Source: Blastomyces gilchristii SLH14081 (taxonomy: Eukaryota; Ascomycota; Eurotiomycetes; Onygenales; Ajellomycetaceae). From it: a stretch of 64,000 nucleotides of DNA. Position numbers and translations under genes: made by a program. Shown here one piece after another: positions 35,575-48,072 of this stretch (positions are counted from its first letter, which is position 1; each line of letters starts with the position of its first letter). The notes below the pieces were generated by a model. The model did no database searches. It was not told the origin of the DNA and saw only the letters and a program-made list of their open reading frames with translations. Location: positions 4,596,744 to 4,660,743 of the forward strand of contig NW_003101682.1 in the NCBI RefSeq assembly GCF_000003855.2, read 5' to 3'.

Positions 35575-36633
35575 GTAATTCAATTAAAAAGAATATAAGA
35601 CTCACTAGTTAAGAAAGCAAGTCTCAAGATGAGAACATAAGTTCTCATATATAATAAGAGTTCTGAGAAGTTTTAATCTAGATGATTTAAGCTCTATAAA
35701 ATACTCAAATTACATTCTCTGAGAACATACACATTGAAGGAATCAGAGGGACAGATCTTACATAACTTGATAAATGATTTATATCTTATGAAGACAAAGA
35801 TGCAAGATCTGAGTGAATTATAATTATTCACAGCATTATCATCAGCATTGAAAAAGAAGAAGCTTATAATTGAAAAGTCTCATGAAGTAAGAGAAATCAT
35901 AGACACTTATAAACTAGATAATCTCACTTATTCTGATCTTTTCACAATTATAAGTAAAGAAGAGAGAAAAAATAAAGAAATCAGATAAACATCACACTTC
36001 AATAAGTGATTAGACTGTAGCTGATTGTATGATAATACACTACAGACAGCAGATATAATACAGTAAAAAGTAGTCTCATAGCAGCAGACTTACATATGAG
36101 TCAGATTGCAGAAGAAAAAGAAATTCAGAGTTGAATTTAAATGTTTACATCAGTTCAATCACAGAGACAACAGAGGATGAAGCATTGAAAACATTCACAG
36201 ATGCATGAAATCAAGCTATCTCAATCTTTGAGAACACTCAGAGATCAGATGAGATTAGTTTTGATGAGCTATTCACTATAGTAATCTGAGCAGGTAAAGA
36301 GAGACAGTATAATGTGTGAGACAGAATCACAAGATGAAAGCTGCTGAACCTAGTCACTGAATGCTGTATTATATAGAGATTGTGTAAGAGTAGTGACTAG
36401 CATATAAAGAAAAAGTGTAAGTAAAGAAAAGAAGATAACTCAAGAGATAATGAATTAATTATCAACTATAAGAGTCAGCTGTAAAAAGACAAATGTTATT
36501 ATACACATCTCATTCATTTTCATATGTCACACATTTAATCTATTTTCAACACCACAACATCTGAAAAACATCAAAAATAAAGGAAATCTCAAAACTCAAG
36601 ATCTGTAAGGAATTTGAGAGCTGTAAGTCACTC

Positions 36634-38097
36634 TTATAACAATACTGTACATGTCTCTGATTCCTCTATCACTCTGTATATAACATTAATATCATTTATC
36701 ACAAGATTGACTGGAATGCCAATATAGAAATGTGTATGAGTGTGTGTACAAAAATTGAAGAAGAGTGTAAGACCTGCAGAATCAGAAGCCAGAACAGAGA
36801 AGATGAAGATGAAAGAAATGAAAGAGAGAGAGAGCACAGAATCAGATAAATAACAGCAGAAGTTATCTGAAATTAAACACTTATAACTCAGTGTGCACAT
36901 AATCTTCTCTGTAAAAGAGAGAGAGAATGTGCTGAAAGAAGCTTGAGAGCAGAAGAGAGTAGTCTCAGTAGTGTTATTATCTTCAATCCAAATAATCTCT
37001 GATACTGAAGTAACTAAGAATCATTATTAGTATATACAAGTTACAAAATCAGAGATGAGAATAGTTACTGAATGAATATCTGCTGACCTTAGAATTATAT
37101 ATACAATTACAACACACATGTGACTTCTCAGAAAGAGAGAGAGAGACACAGAGAAATGCAGAAAGCAGAACACAGTATATAAACAGCTCATTTCTCTGAT
37201 AACATCTCAGATAAGATATATAAGCCTCATATCTGCAGGTGTAAAAGAGTACAACATCTGTGTTTCTGTTTCTGAAAACACAGATATTCTTTATCTGCAT
37301 CATGAAGTTGAATGACAAATATCAGAGAATAGGCTGATATGAGTTGATTATCTCAAAGATATTCATCAGAGCAGATATATCTGTAATATTGAATTTAACA
37401 GTTGTAAAAAGTTTCTTGATATCTGTAGACATTATAACTTCATGCATGATAAAACTTATAACAATTCTTTCTAGAAAAATTAGTATTAGAAAAAAAGAGG
37501 AAAAAGATAAGATATACACTCTTAATACTGTTGAGAAGAGAGATAATTCTCTGATATGAATGCATAATTATCTTACTATGAATACTTAAAGTGAATATCA
37601 TAATCAGTGTCTGCAACTGAGCTTCAGATAGTTATATTATACACAGTCTTCATATAATAAATTATTCTAGAGATTGATAAAAAGAGTGAAAGTGTATATA
37701 CTAAAAAATGTAGTTTACTAAGTCTATATAATATCTTCTTAAAACTGGAAGAGCTGATGATAACAGCAGAAGCAGCAGAGACAGTAGAAGTAGAAGTAGC
37801 AGGAGCAGAAGTAGTAGAAGTAGAGATCACAGAAACAGGAATAGTGAGAGCAGGAGAATCAGACACAGAGACAAGTATAGAAGATTAAGAGAGAGAAGCA
37901 GAGAAAGAAACAGAGGAAATAGAGAGAGATATAAGAGACTCAGTTACATATAATGTGAGTAATTCCTTCATTATCATGTTCTTCAAGTTCTCAATCAATG
38001 ATTCAACATTGAGTTCACTATCATCAGCAGATGCAGATCTGTTAATACATGAAGATTCTATATAAATAAAAACAAACATATCAGCATCTGCATTCAT
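36634..38097 (-). pseudogene. antisense reading-frame block in element A2, unknown protein
   Basis: Minus-strand segments at 38097-37885, 37866-37624, 37519-37322, 37318-37049 and 36900-36634 correspond one to one with the plus-strand block in A1. 38097-37885 and 37866-37624 are in frame with each other, as are 37519-37322 and 37318-37049. The TGA at 37324-37322 aligns with TAG in A1. Conserved stretches include NVESLIENLKNMIMKEL, TDIKKLFTTVKFNITDI, MMQIKNICVFRN, the CCNCIYNSKVS cluster and FYIGIPVNLVINDINV. It lies opposite to gag-pol, so it would need its own promoter, possibly in or near the 3' LTR. Function not recognised. Confidence 0.55.
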
Positions 38098-38611
38098 GCA
38101 AAATCATGCCAGAAAACACAATTGAAAGCCTGCTGAGAAGAAAAACAGTCATAAGTGTATAAGAAGATAAAGAAGATGTGTTATTCATGATAATACATTC
38201 TGATGATTGTTAGAAGAAAACAAGTTCTAATTACATTTTACAACATATTACACTTACTGTTAATAAACTGCGCAGTATAAGCACTACAATGATACTTGTT
38301 ATATGAATGAGAAACTATCATCAGAAATGTATATAATATGATAGATGAATGAATAAAAGATGTGAACAGAAGAAGAGACAGGAATCTTGAATGAGATAAT
38401 GACATTTAATGATGATGATGATGAAGAAGATAATTGAAGAATGAGAAAAGTAAGTGAATGAGTGATATAATATAGTGAAAGTTTCTTTGTGAGAGTATAT
38501 ACAGAACACTAGTCAAATCAGAAATGAATCATATAATCACAAATGCTAGTGGCGCGCTAATCTGTATAAAGCTAGAGTGTATGTCATAGTCATGTGAGCA
38601 TGATTAAATCC

Positions 38612-38623
38612 GGTGAGAGAGAA
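38612..38623 (+). promoter_or_regulatory. polypurine tract of element A2
   Basis: GGTGAGAGAGAA directly before the 3' LTR. Position and composition match the primer site for plus-strand DNA synthesis and confirm plus orientation. Confidence 0.75.
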
Positions 38624-38790
38624 TGTGATTTGAAAGAATGTACAATCACTGAATAATAATGCAGCCGCTTCTGAACTTGCTTACAAATGTAAAGAGGTCA
38701 TAGTAGCCACTAATTATTTTAGTGTACTGTATATAAGAAAACGGCATACGCCTGTAATCATTCACTGAGTCAAGCAATCTTTGAATTACA
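38624..38790 (+). repeat. 3' LTR of element A2 (167 bp)
   Basis: Same length and alignment as the other three family A LTRs. Its inner (left) end has lost CpG and GG sites that the 5' LTR keeps. Confidence 0.9.
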
Positions 38791-38899
38791 ATGTCAGGAA
38801 ACTTTACTACTTCTCTTTCTGAAAAGATATTCTTATAATCTATAAAGAGACATTATATTCATCTGTCTTGAATAACAGATACTGCTGCTAATCTTGCAG

Positions 38900-40480
38900 T
38901 GAGAGTGATAACTTCTTCATCTGTTTTCAAGTCTCAGTCACCTGTTATATAGTATATTAACTCTATCTTTTTCTCAAGATTCTTCTGATGAAACTCTTTA
39001 GATTTCTCTATTACTATCTCTTTATTAGAGAGACAGTACTGTCACATCTAAGTGACTCAGTCAATAAGAGAATTCTTTTCTCTCAATTATAGAAGATCTA
39101 GAATAACATTCTCATCTATAATATTAACTATATGAAGAAGCAGACTGCTCTTCTTGAAGATTTCTTCTGAGTCTGTGATCACACACTTCACTTGAATTAT
39201 GTTAAAATAGTGATATTTTGTTTCATCAGTAAATTTCACATGATCTGACAAGTCTACCTTCTTTTAATTCTTTATTAAAGAAAAGAAATAGAATATGAAG
39301 TTAATATTTATTCTGAAGTTGAGTAGATATCTCACTAATATCTTCTCATTCAGATTATTCATTATAATTATAATATTAACTCTGAGATATAAGAATTATT
39401 AATTCTTTATTTCTTTCTCTTCTTTATCTTTCACAGATACATTTATCAGAAGAGAAGTTAACTTTAAGAAGATATCTTCTCAGTTTCTTCTCTTTTTCAG
39501 CTTCTTATAATTACTAGCATAGTGATTATCAGCTCTGCAGTTAAAATAGAGATCTTTATTAAATCTATTTTAGCATTTCTTTATAGAGAGTGAAGAATCA
39601 GAATACTTGAAATTCTTCTTTACTTTCTCTTCACTGAAGCTGTCACAGCACTGTTTAGATCTTATTATTCATTACTTAGAAGAGATCTTATTAATCTTTT
39701 TCTCAGAGTAATAATTATTTAAATAGATCTGAGAAGTCAAGTTAATAAGCTCGGTGTAATTGATTGATAAACTCTGATACTATAATATCATTATTTATAT
39801 CTTATGAGTCTTCTTTATAAGATAAAGCTGTATTTTTAATTGATTCAAATTATCAGTTAATTTCTCTTAATATTCTTCAAATCTTGTATTGAAATTGAAA
39901 GAATTCTTATTATTTTATTAATATAATAAGTTAAATCACTGCACTGCTGTAAAGCTGTAATTACAGTGATCTTTAATTTAATTCAGTAGAAAGTCTTTGA
40001 ATTCTTCTTAAGTTATAATAGTATTGATACACTTAAGCTCTCTCTTCTTAATAATTCAAGTGATTGCAGAGATGTCTTCAAGAAGATTGATAATGTATAT
40101 TACTCATATCTTATAAGTATTAAACTGGCTCAGATTTAGATGAAATTTCTGTTCAAGAATATAGATAAAGCAGTGAAATTCTGATAGTATATTTCTCTTA
40201 TAACTCAGAGAATCTCTGATCTTAATCTCTCTCTCTCTATAATAGATGTAGGTGTGTAGAGGCTGCAGTGATGACAGAGTGATTGAAGAGCTTATATCAA
40301 AGTATACAGTGAGTTCAGAAATCTCAGATTTCTGCTGAGATACAGATGTACATACTCTAGAAGATGATGTGAAGTTTTCTTCAGAGAATAAGATTAGATT
40401 GATCTCAGTATGAGTGTATAAGCTTATATCAGTTCATTAATAGAGCTTGACTGATTCAAACTTATAATCAGATAAAGTGA
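38900..40480 (-). pseudogene. gag remnant of element C with zinc knuckle
   Basis: Lies between the 5' LTR of C and the A2 insertion. On the minus strand 39550-39501 reads YFNCRADNHYASN, from a CFNCG.xGHYASDC knuckle. The rest is stop-ridden and helical. Confidence 0.65.
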
Positions 40481-40487
40481 TTTAAAT

Positions 40488-41019
40488 TGTAATATAATAG
40501 AATCAAAGCAGTGACTAGTCAGCAGCATTATATAGAGATAGTTATTTAAGAAGCTATATAAGTGAGATTAACTATCTTACTTAAATAGTGAGCTTGCAGA
40601 CTACAGAGTTATTATAAGAATATCACAGATATGATACTTAGTATACTAAGAAGATTATATGAGAAACATAGTAACTCTTGTATATATTTCAGTAGAAGAA
40701 AAACAAATCACTGACTTCTTCAATAAGAAGTCAGTATTCAGCTATTCTATATAGACAATGAGTGAATACTCTTCTTCTATTTCATGAGTAAGAATAGTCA
40801 GAGTGATACCTCAGCAGCATCTCACTATTAAGAAAGAGTAATCTGCTGACCTTGTATAGAAGTGAGATTCTCATATTCATCCATCAGATCTTTCTATAAT
40901 ATATTTGAATGATGTCATAGAGTGATTGGAAACCAGTTCGAATGAGATGAAATCATCCGCATGGAAGTGATGGGCCGTGTAGAACCGCAACGGGCCTTGG
41001 CGCGGCCGGGGGCGTGACA
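40488..41019 (-). repeat. 5' LTR of element C (532 bp)
   Basis: The last 100 bp (outer end) are the most GC-rich sequence in the region (CGCAACGGGCCTTGGCGCGG), whereas the left LTR has CAGAGTCTTAACATAG there. The first 30 bp (inner end) are mutated. Confidence 0.9.
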
Positions 41020-41024
41020 GTTTC

Positions 41025-42200
41025 ACAAGTAGTCTGTGCAGCCAGATTACAGTTTTAAGACTCTCAGAGACAGATATATACTCTGCTTCTATAATGCTCA
41101 GTGCTACAATTATCTGCTTAGTAAATCTTCATAAAATTAATCTGTCAGTAAGACAGATGAGAAGACTCAATGTAGACTTGTAAATACTTATATCATCTGC
41201 TTAATCAGAATCTCTAAAGACTTCAAAGTTAAGCTCTTCTGCTTCAGTGATATAATGAATATAGTGATTAGTTATGCTGTAAATGTAGTAAAAGAGTCAT
41301 TTAACTGCAGTTCAGCATGCTGATGTAGACTTACTTAATTAACAGATGAGCTTGACAGTTTTAAAAGATATATTAGAATAAGTATATATGATAAGATATT
41401 GAAGTAATTTAATACCTTACTGATATTTGAACTTATTAAAAGATTCAAAGTCAGAGAGTAGATTAAAGACAGATTTTATAAGAGTTCTTATAGTCCGAGA
41501 ATCAGTTATTCTGAATTTCTTCAACATTGATTTAATATAGATGACTTGTGATAGCTTAATATCACTGTTATTCTTCTTAATCTTCATACTCAGATAGTAA
41601 TTTACAGATGTCAAGTCTTTCATTATAAATTAATCAGTGATTTAATGAAATATCTGTTCAATAGTATCTGTGTTGAGATTTATTAACTTGATATTATTCA
41701 CATAGAGAGTGAGAAATATCTGAGAATCTCTTTTGAATCAGAGACTCTCATCATGATGAGAGAATTTAAAGCTGATATTCTTGAGATAACTCATAAGTAG
41801 GTTGAATTACAAGTAGAGAGTCTGTTTGAGACTGTAGAGAGACTGCAGAAGCAGGCATATATAATCAGTGTTATTATTGAATTCAGTCAGTTGCTTTATG
41901 TAGAGCTGCTCATTAAATAACAGACCTGTATTTAGAAATACTGTGATGAAATCAACCTGATGAATATTTTCACTTTTTGCTGCTGCCACTGCAAGTATAG
42001 CATGAATGACAGGGACAGAGATGATAGAGGCATAGATATCATTGAAATCAACATTCATTTGTTGATGAAAACTCTGAATAACTTATCTCATCTTGTAAAA
42101 TAATATATCACTATTTGCATCAGTTTTAACATGATAAACTCAGTGATTATCAAGGATTCAGGTTTTAGCAGTTAACTTATTCATAATCTTGAAAATTTTG
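41025..42200 (-). pseudogene. copia RT and start of RNase H (element D)
   Basis: 42058-41807 is an open 83-aa stretch with the copia RT signature: VIHAILAVAAAKSENIHQVD, FLNTGLLFNEQLYIKQ, CLLLQSLYSLKQTLYL. 41623-41417 follows with MKDLTSVNYYLSMKI and IKLSQVIYIKSML. 41110-41025 starts the RNase H with EAEYISVSESL. Family identity is certain and activity is lost. Confidence 0.9.
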
Positions 42201-42799
42201 TGCTCAGCTGCAGAGTCAAGCTCTTTCTTCATAGCAGCTGTTCAAGCATCTTTTTACAGAGATGCAATTATCTTCTTATATATTTATAAAACTTTAATCT
42301 CTGCAACAGTCTCAGAGCTCTGATATATGACACAGATCTTGAATGTGTGATAGAACTTAAATTCAATGATACTGAATATCTTCAGAATAATGAGGTTGAA
42401 AGTTGTGACATTTATTCAAGATCTTCTATTTCTTTTTGAGATTGCAGGTGACTTCTCATCCACTTTCTTTCAGAGATGTCTGACTTTGCAGCTTGTAACT
42501 GTAGCAGTGAATGAGAGAGAAGTATTCTTGACTGATATCTGTACAGAGAGGAACTCTTTCTGCAGAGATACAGAGATCAGCAACAGATGAATATAGAGAT
42601 GATTATTACAGATGAAGATGTCTGTAGTTGATATATAAGATATATTAATTGTGTTGTAATTATCAAGCCCTAAGCTCACTAGTCATGATAATGTGACATT
42701 GTTATTGAATTTCACACTGATGAATATGATGACTTCATCTTTTACAGAGTTTTATATTCTATATATCATTTCACTGTAATATTCAATTAAAATCATTTA

Positions 42800-44445
42800 T
42801 TTACTGTGTTCAGTGAACTTGTTGTATTCTTTTCAGAGATCTTCTTTGCAAATGTAAACAGATGATTCAACTGTCTGTAAGTCACTGCTGTGCAAGAATG
42901 ATCTGCCTTTTGATACTTTATAGAGAGTTAGTGAGATTCAGTTCTTCAGTTAAATTGTGTCTGAGAATAAGAAGATGCTTGTTGAGACTATATTGATGTA
43001 TAGTATTTCTGTAAACACAGTCTCTGCTCATAGCTTGACTGATAGACCTGCTTATATTATTATAATATGAGCTTTTGAGATAACAGTTTGAATGAACTAT
43101 TCTGTAACACTATCTTGATTGAGAGTACAGAGCTCTGTTAACTTTCATTTGACACTGAATTCAGTGAGAACTGCTTGTATCTATTAGTCACTTATTTCAG
43201 CAGCTCTGTCAGAATGTATAAATGCAACTTTTATACTCAGAGTCTGAAGATGTTTAAGATGAAAGTTAACAACATTCAGTAGCTAATCTTTGTTCTTGAG
43301 AAAATAAGAAGTCTTGTAATGTGTGACATTGTTCACTATAAGAAGTAGATATCTGTAGTCTTGAAGAGATGAAGAAAAATTATCAACAGTGCTGAAGAAT
43401 TCACTGTTCTCTGTAATATCAAAGTGCAGATGAGTGCTGTGAGTGTCTTTCCTTGTCATAGAGATTTATAAGATCTTCTTCTTAGCTTTCACAAGTTTAC
43501 AGGTCTCACAGAACAGTATTTTAAAGCCTCTCTTAATTGTAATGTCAGAGATGAGATCATTCATCAGTTAAGAAATGTTGATGATATTCAGATGTTCTAG
43601 ATGAATGTGTTATATAAAGAGTGTATTATTGTAATTCAGAGGCATCTGTATAACTGCTGCTAGAATGACTTTATAAGTACTGTGAATAGAATAGACACAA
43701 TGATTTGTTTTCACAGTGTAGAAGTGTTAATTATATTCATCAATTATCTTAAAATCAATGATGTAATCATTCTTATCTTAAAGAAGTTCAAAGTCAAATT
43801 CTTTATTAACAAGCTAACTGAAGCTCAAGAGATTATAGAAGACTACTGATGAGTAGTGAACATTCTGTAGATTCAATTCTATTTCATTTATATAAATACA
43901 GATCTCATTAATATCAGTGAGTGTAATCAGCTCATTATTAATTTCTTCTACAGAGTCAAGTTCTTCTTTATTATCTGAAGTGTGTATATATTTGAAGACG
44001 CTTCTATTAGATATCATAGTGTAGAAAGCTGCAGTGTTCAAGTATTATAGAGAATCTCTATAAACTGTAGTAATAGATAGTGCTTTTACAGTTAATGCAA
44101 AACTGGAGTTTTTTTCACTGATGAAGAATGTTACATTCTTTTCAGCATAGTATTCAATTACAGAATAGTTAATTCTTTGATATTGTGATAATTAATTCTT
44201 TCAGTTCTTAAGAAAGTAATCAGTTTCATCATGTTCACAGTGAGTGCAATACTTGCACTTTATCACTGTGTCAAATATGTTCTTATAATGAAGACTAGAG
44301 ATATTTCTTTCTCTGCTGTGATTAATTTGCTGTGATCTGAGCTTGCTAATCTTGATAAGTTCTGCTTTATTATCATTATTCTTATTCTTTTTCTTTTTCT
44401 TTTTCTTTTCAGCTTCTTTTGCTGATATTCTCTTTCTATTGTCAT
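42800..44445 (-). pseudogene. copia gag zinc knuckle, protease and integrase region (element D)
   Basis: Near 44270-44210 the minus strand reads KCKYCTHCEHDETDYF, a CCHC knuckle with its last C lost. The pre-integrase and integrase lie about 43700-42800 by position. 44041-43814 is a 75-aa open stretch in the protease to pre-integrase interval. Stops prevent a full reading. Confidence 0.6.
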
Positions 44446-45741
44446 TTAATCTAATGACTGTCTTATAGCAGATGAGATCATCAATGAGATTATCAAGATT
44501 GATCTTGAAAATAAATGTCTTTGAAATTTCTTGACATAGGTTCTTAAGATAGATTTGAACAAATGTTTGTGTATAAGTTCTCAGATCATGAATAAATTAT
44601 TAAGTGAGAAAGTCTTTGAATATTAATCAGTTATAGGCATTAATATCATTTATTGTTCCTTATCAGTGCTTTATATACAGTGTAACATCATTTTCATAAT
44701 TAATAATTAATATAGTAGTAGTCTTGATGTATAATTTGAATGGAAGATCTGCTCAGTGTATTTGATATTTCAATTCAACTGTCTGTCATAGTGCAGTGAT
44801 CTGTCTCATTCTGATAATATTATTATTATCAGTCTGATTGAGTTTGAATTGAGTAAGTGTTTATAGCTTAATCTTTATTGAGTTTCATATACACTTTTAT
44901 ACTCAGCTTTATTTGTATTGTCAGATTTTTAAATCATCACTTATAAGCTGAGTATCTGAGAAAAGCTCTTTGTCTGCAAGAATGTGAGACATGTCAATCA
45001 AAACTGCTTTTAATTCAATTTTACAGTATTAGATATCATAGTCTTTTGATTCTGAGAGCTTTGTAATAATTTTCATTTCAATATAACTGTAATTATTCTT
45101 GAATTTGTGAAACTTACTTGTTCTGATGACTGAGTTCGCGGCTACAGTAAGATTGAGATTTATTCCCTACTTCTGTAATTATTACTCATGAGTCATTTTC
45201 ACTGTATCTGCTTCTGAGAACTCTGTCTCTTGTAAATGAGTGAAGTATGTTATCATTTCAGTGATCTCATCAGTGAGACTATTTTAAGTGAGTATTATAT
45301 ATGTTGTTAAGAGAAGATCTTCTTTCTCTCTTGAACTTGTATCATATTCTGTATTCATTTTGATTCAAACTTTTCAAGCCGTTTGAGGTGATGATTGCAG
45401 GTTAAGTGACACTTATTCAGAGGTATTATATGTATATGTTAATTATATCAGATATCTTCTGCTTCTAATAATTGATGTGAATTCAAGCGAGACAGTGTTG
45501 TCTTCAACAGTGAAGCTGCTTACAGGAGTATATTTACTGTCTACATTCGTATTCATGTGAGAATTCAGGGGTTAGTTGATTTCAAAATCAACACAGTTCT
45601 TTTTAATTTGATTTGTAGTGAGCAGCCGCAGAATTACTAATACAGTGTTTCAGAATGTAATTGAGTCTTTAATTTAAGAGCATGAAGTATAAGAATATAG
45701 CAAAGTTAAAGTGAATTCTTGTATGCAAAATAGACATAATC

Positions 45742-45889
45742 TGATGAAGGTGATATATATGTAGTAGTTAGTTTTGTTATTGAGATCTATCTATTGTGCG
45801 GCCTTTTATATGTGATAGGTGTTTGCCGAGCGATTGGCAAACACCTCGCTTATGCGGAAGCGGTCGTCCCGTAGAGAGAGAATCCGTCA
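45742..45889 (-). repeat. 5' LTR of copia element D (148 bp)
   Basis: Starts TGATGAAGG and ends AATCCGTCA. The outer half keeps GCCGAGCGATTGGC and GCGGTCGTCCCG, altered in the partner. GTGCGGCC occurs in both. Confidence 0.88.
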
Positions 45890-45894
45890 ATATT

Positions 45895-47365
45895 AATATA
45901 TTATTAATGATATTATCTGATAATGCAATTTAATAACACTCTCTTTCATAATATTAATATATTTCAAGAAATATGACAGAGATTGATTAACATTGTTTAT
46001 TTACTTTTATACATTGATAATATTCAATCTGAGTTAGTATTAAAATTATAACTAAGTTAAGAAAGAAGATTACTTTCTCTTGAAATACTTCTTACACATA
46101 TCAGTGATCAGTTATTAAAAATAAATTATCATCTTTCTTAAATCTTTATTATATCTTCTAAATTCACTTCTTTCACTTCTATTGAAAATTCACAAACTAT
46201 TCAAGAAATCACTGTGAATTACAAAGTTCATATTATTTATAATTCAACTCAGAATGCTCTCTTTTAATTATAATAAATAACTACTTTATTCATCACATCT
46301 GATTTCAGGTTATGAAATTTATGAATAACTTAATACAAAAACTGAGATGAACTATGAAGTAATTATGAACAGATTATATTACAGATTACTGAAGAGTCAT
46401 CTCTCTGCTACAATCACTGCAACTTTATGCAGAAATATTTATTATAAACTGATTATAAATCTAAAGAAATTGCTCAACATCTGATATTATCAGAATGTAG
46501 ATAATAAAAGAAAAATAATCAGAAAATTATTACTCAGCTAATAAGTTACTTTATCAGATAATAATTTTTAATAATACTAACTTTCTAATTTGAAGAAAAT
46601 TATGTGAAAATAATTATATATTACTACTCTGATTCTAAAACTCTTATCAGATAACTTCTGTGAATAATTACATTACATGTGTATATCTCTGAATCTTTCT
46701 CTTTGATTAATTAAAAACTCTGCATTCTGAACACTTCTTTAAATACTGAATTTAAATCTTCATATTTCACATTGATTCTGTCTTCAGTTTAATCTCAAAA
46801 TACACTATAAAGTTAATATACAACATCTAGAATCAGAGTTGAAGAATTATTAAAGAGTGTCTCTCATAGTAAATGTATAAACTAGTATAAACACTCTGAC
46901 ATTTATAAGAGTTATATGTTATTACATTGATGAGAACTGAACTTATTAAGAGACAGTAATTGAATTTGAATTATTAATCAGTAGTTATAATGAGAATTAT
47001 ATAACAGAGATATTAATAAGTGTGATTAAAAAGAACTATTAAGATATTAGTCTCAGTCTTCTTACAATTATAACTGATAATACTATGAATAAATAGACTG
47101 TAATAAAGAACTTGAAGTAAAAATTAACTTTGTATTTCTGAAATAATAAGCAAGATCATATCTTCTGCATTACTTATATGATTTCACTTATAATATAAAC
47201 ACTGATAAAGAATCTTAATATTGAGATGAAGAATAATAGAATGACTGATTCTTGAGATAAGAATGAGATAAAAGTGATTTCTTAAGTAACTTTTACATTC
47301 ACTCTGTAAAAGATAATGTTTTTTTGATAACACATTTTAATAGTGCTTTTTAATAATACTTTTTA
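45895..47365. other. AT-rich block, unrecognised
   Basis: Continuation of the block left of 24277 before element D inserted. Very AT-rich, with almost no CpG. Some plus-strand stretches near 46990-47250 read as broken protein-like sequence, but I cannot assign a family. It ends at the LINE target duplication. Confidence 0.4.
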
Positions 47366-47751
47366 TTAATACTACTGTTATTATTTTTATTATTATTCTT
47401 CAATTAGAGATGTATACAGTCAGAGACTATGACATCTACCTGAGAACTAATAGTTCTCAGGGTTTTTCCTATATCTCTAAAGTCAACTATTATACATTTA
47501 TCAATTTCAGATCTGCAAAATGAGAAAATTCCAGCTCAGAATATAAAAACTGTTTACAAATTGCAGTATTTTAACACCTTCTGATACTTTGAAATCATTT
47601 GACAATATCCTGACAAAAGAAAAGAGAACACAGTCTTAAATATAGACATATTAAATAGATAGATAGAAAAGAATAGAAAGGAAAAAGTAAAGTAAAGAGA
47701 GACTATAATAAAACAAATTATTAAAAGATAGTATATAGCTGTTTTAATAGA

Positions 47752-48072
47752 CTATATCTGATTAATTTTCTCCTCTTCATATTCAGATATTTCTGAATTT
47801 AGCCATTTTCTTGTAGCTGCTTGTGTTTCTGATAGAAAATCTATTAAGTATTTAATTCCTGTCTCAGTTGAGAATAAGAATCTCATATTTAACTGGTTTA
47901 GATTATCCCTCTCTTTCAATCTGACTCTGAGACTATTGTATAATGCACAGTGCATTATAATATACTCAGAATTCTCATTTGCATTGCAGAATGAGCATTC
48001 TATTAAATCAAATCTATCATTAAATCTTTGCAGATAAGATTTGAAATAGTCATGTTCTAGTTTCAGCTGCAT
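47752..48072 (-). pseudogene. LINE ORF2 C-terminus with CCHC finger
   Basis: A 106-aa open stretch: CSFCNANENSEYIIMHCALY gives C-x2-C...H-x4-C, the finger typical of the end of fungal and insect LINE ORF2, then KWLNSEISEYEEEKINQI to the stop. RNase H lies just upstream (48500-48080). Copy 10210-9900 in the chimera has the same region more mutated. Confidence 0.8.

Larger units (their letters stand above)
30501..38790 (+). mobile_element. Ty3/gypsy retrotransposon A2, RIP-decayed, second copy of family A
   Basis: 167-bp LTRs at 30501-30667 and 38624-38790 are flanked by ATGT (30497-30500, 38791-38794). Plus-strand order: gag region 30700-33200, RT 33280-33900, RNase H 33950-34340, integrase 34522-35283, repeat-rich C-terminus to 35574, then 3 kb with an antisense frame block, polypurine tract and 3' LTR. 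It is inserted in element C and is the youngest of the three-layer nest. Length 8290 bp, collinear with A1. Confidence 0.9.
24940..41019 (-). mobile_element. Ty3/gypsy retrotransposon C, split by element A2
   Basis: LTRs of 533 bp (24940-25472) and 532 bp (40488-41019) have TGTAACG..CGTGACA termini and are flanked by GTTTC (24935-24939, 41020-41024). Minus-strand order: gag 40400-38900 with zinc knuckle, then RT about 30480-29850, RNase H, integrase about 28600-27600, and a long 3' region to 25473. A2 sits between gag and RT with its own ATGT duplication. Without A2 it is about 7.8 kb. Heavily RIPed, no intact pol frame. Confidence 0.88.
24282..45889 (-). mobile_element. Ty1/copia retrotransposon D, split by nested gypsy elements
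   Basis: 148-bp LTRs at 24282-24429 and 45742-45889 are flanked by ATATT (24277-24281, 45890-45894). Coding is on the minus strand: gag with zinc knuckle near 44270-44220, integrase about 43700-42800, RT 42060-41800 and onward, RNase H ending in 24939-24700. Element C inserted inside the RNase H. Removing C and one GTTTC leaves about 5.5 kb, a usual copia length. Frames are broken by stops. Confidence 0.88.

Noticed and set aside
37344..37559. 71-aa plus-strand frame in A2
   Set aside because: It is the complement of the better supported antisense segment 37519-37322, which has a homologue in A1.
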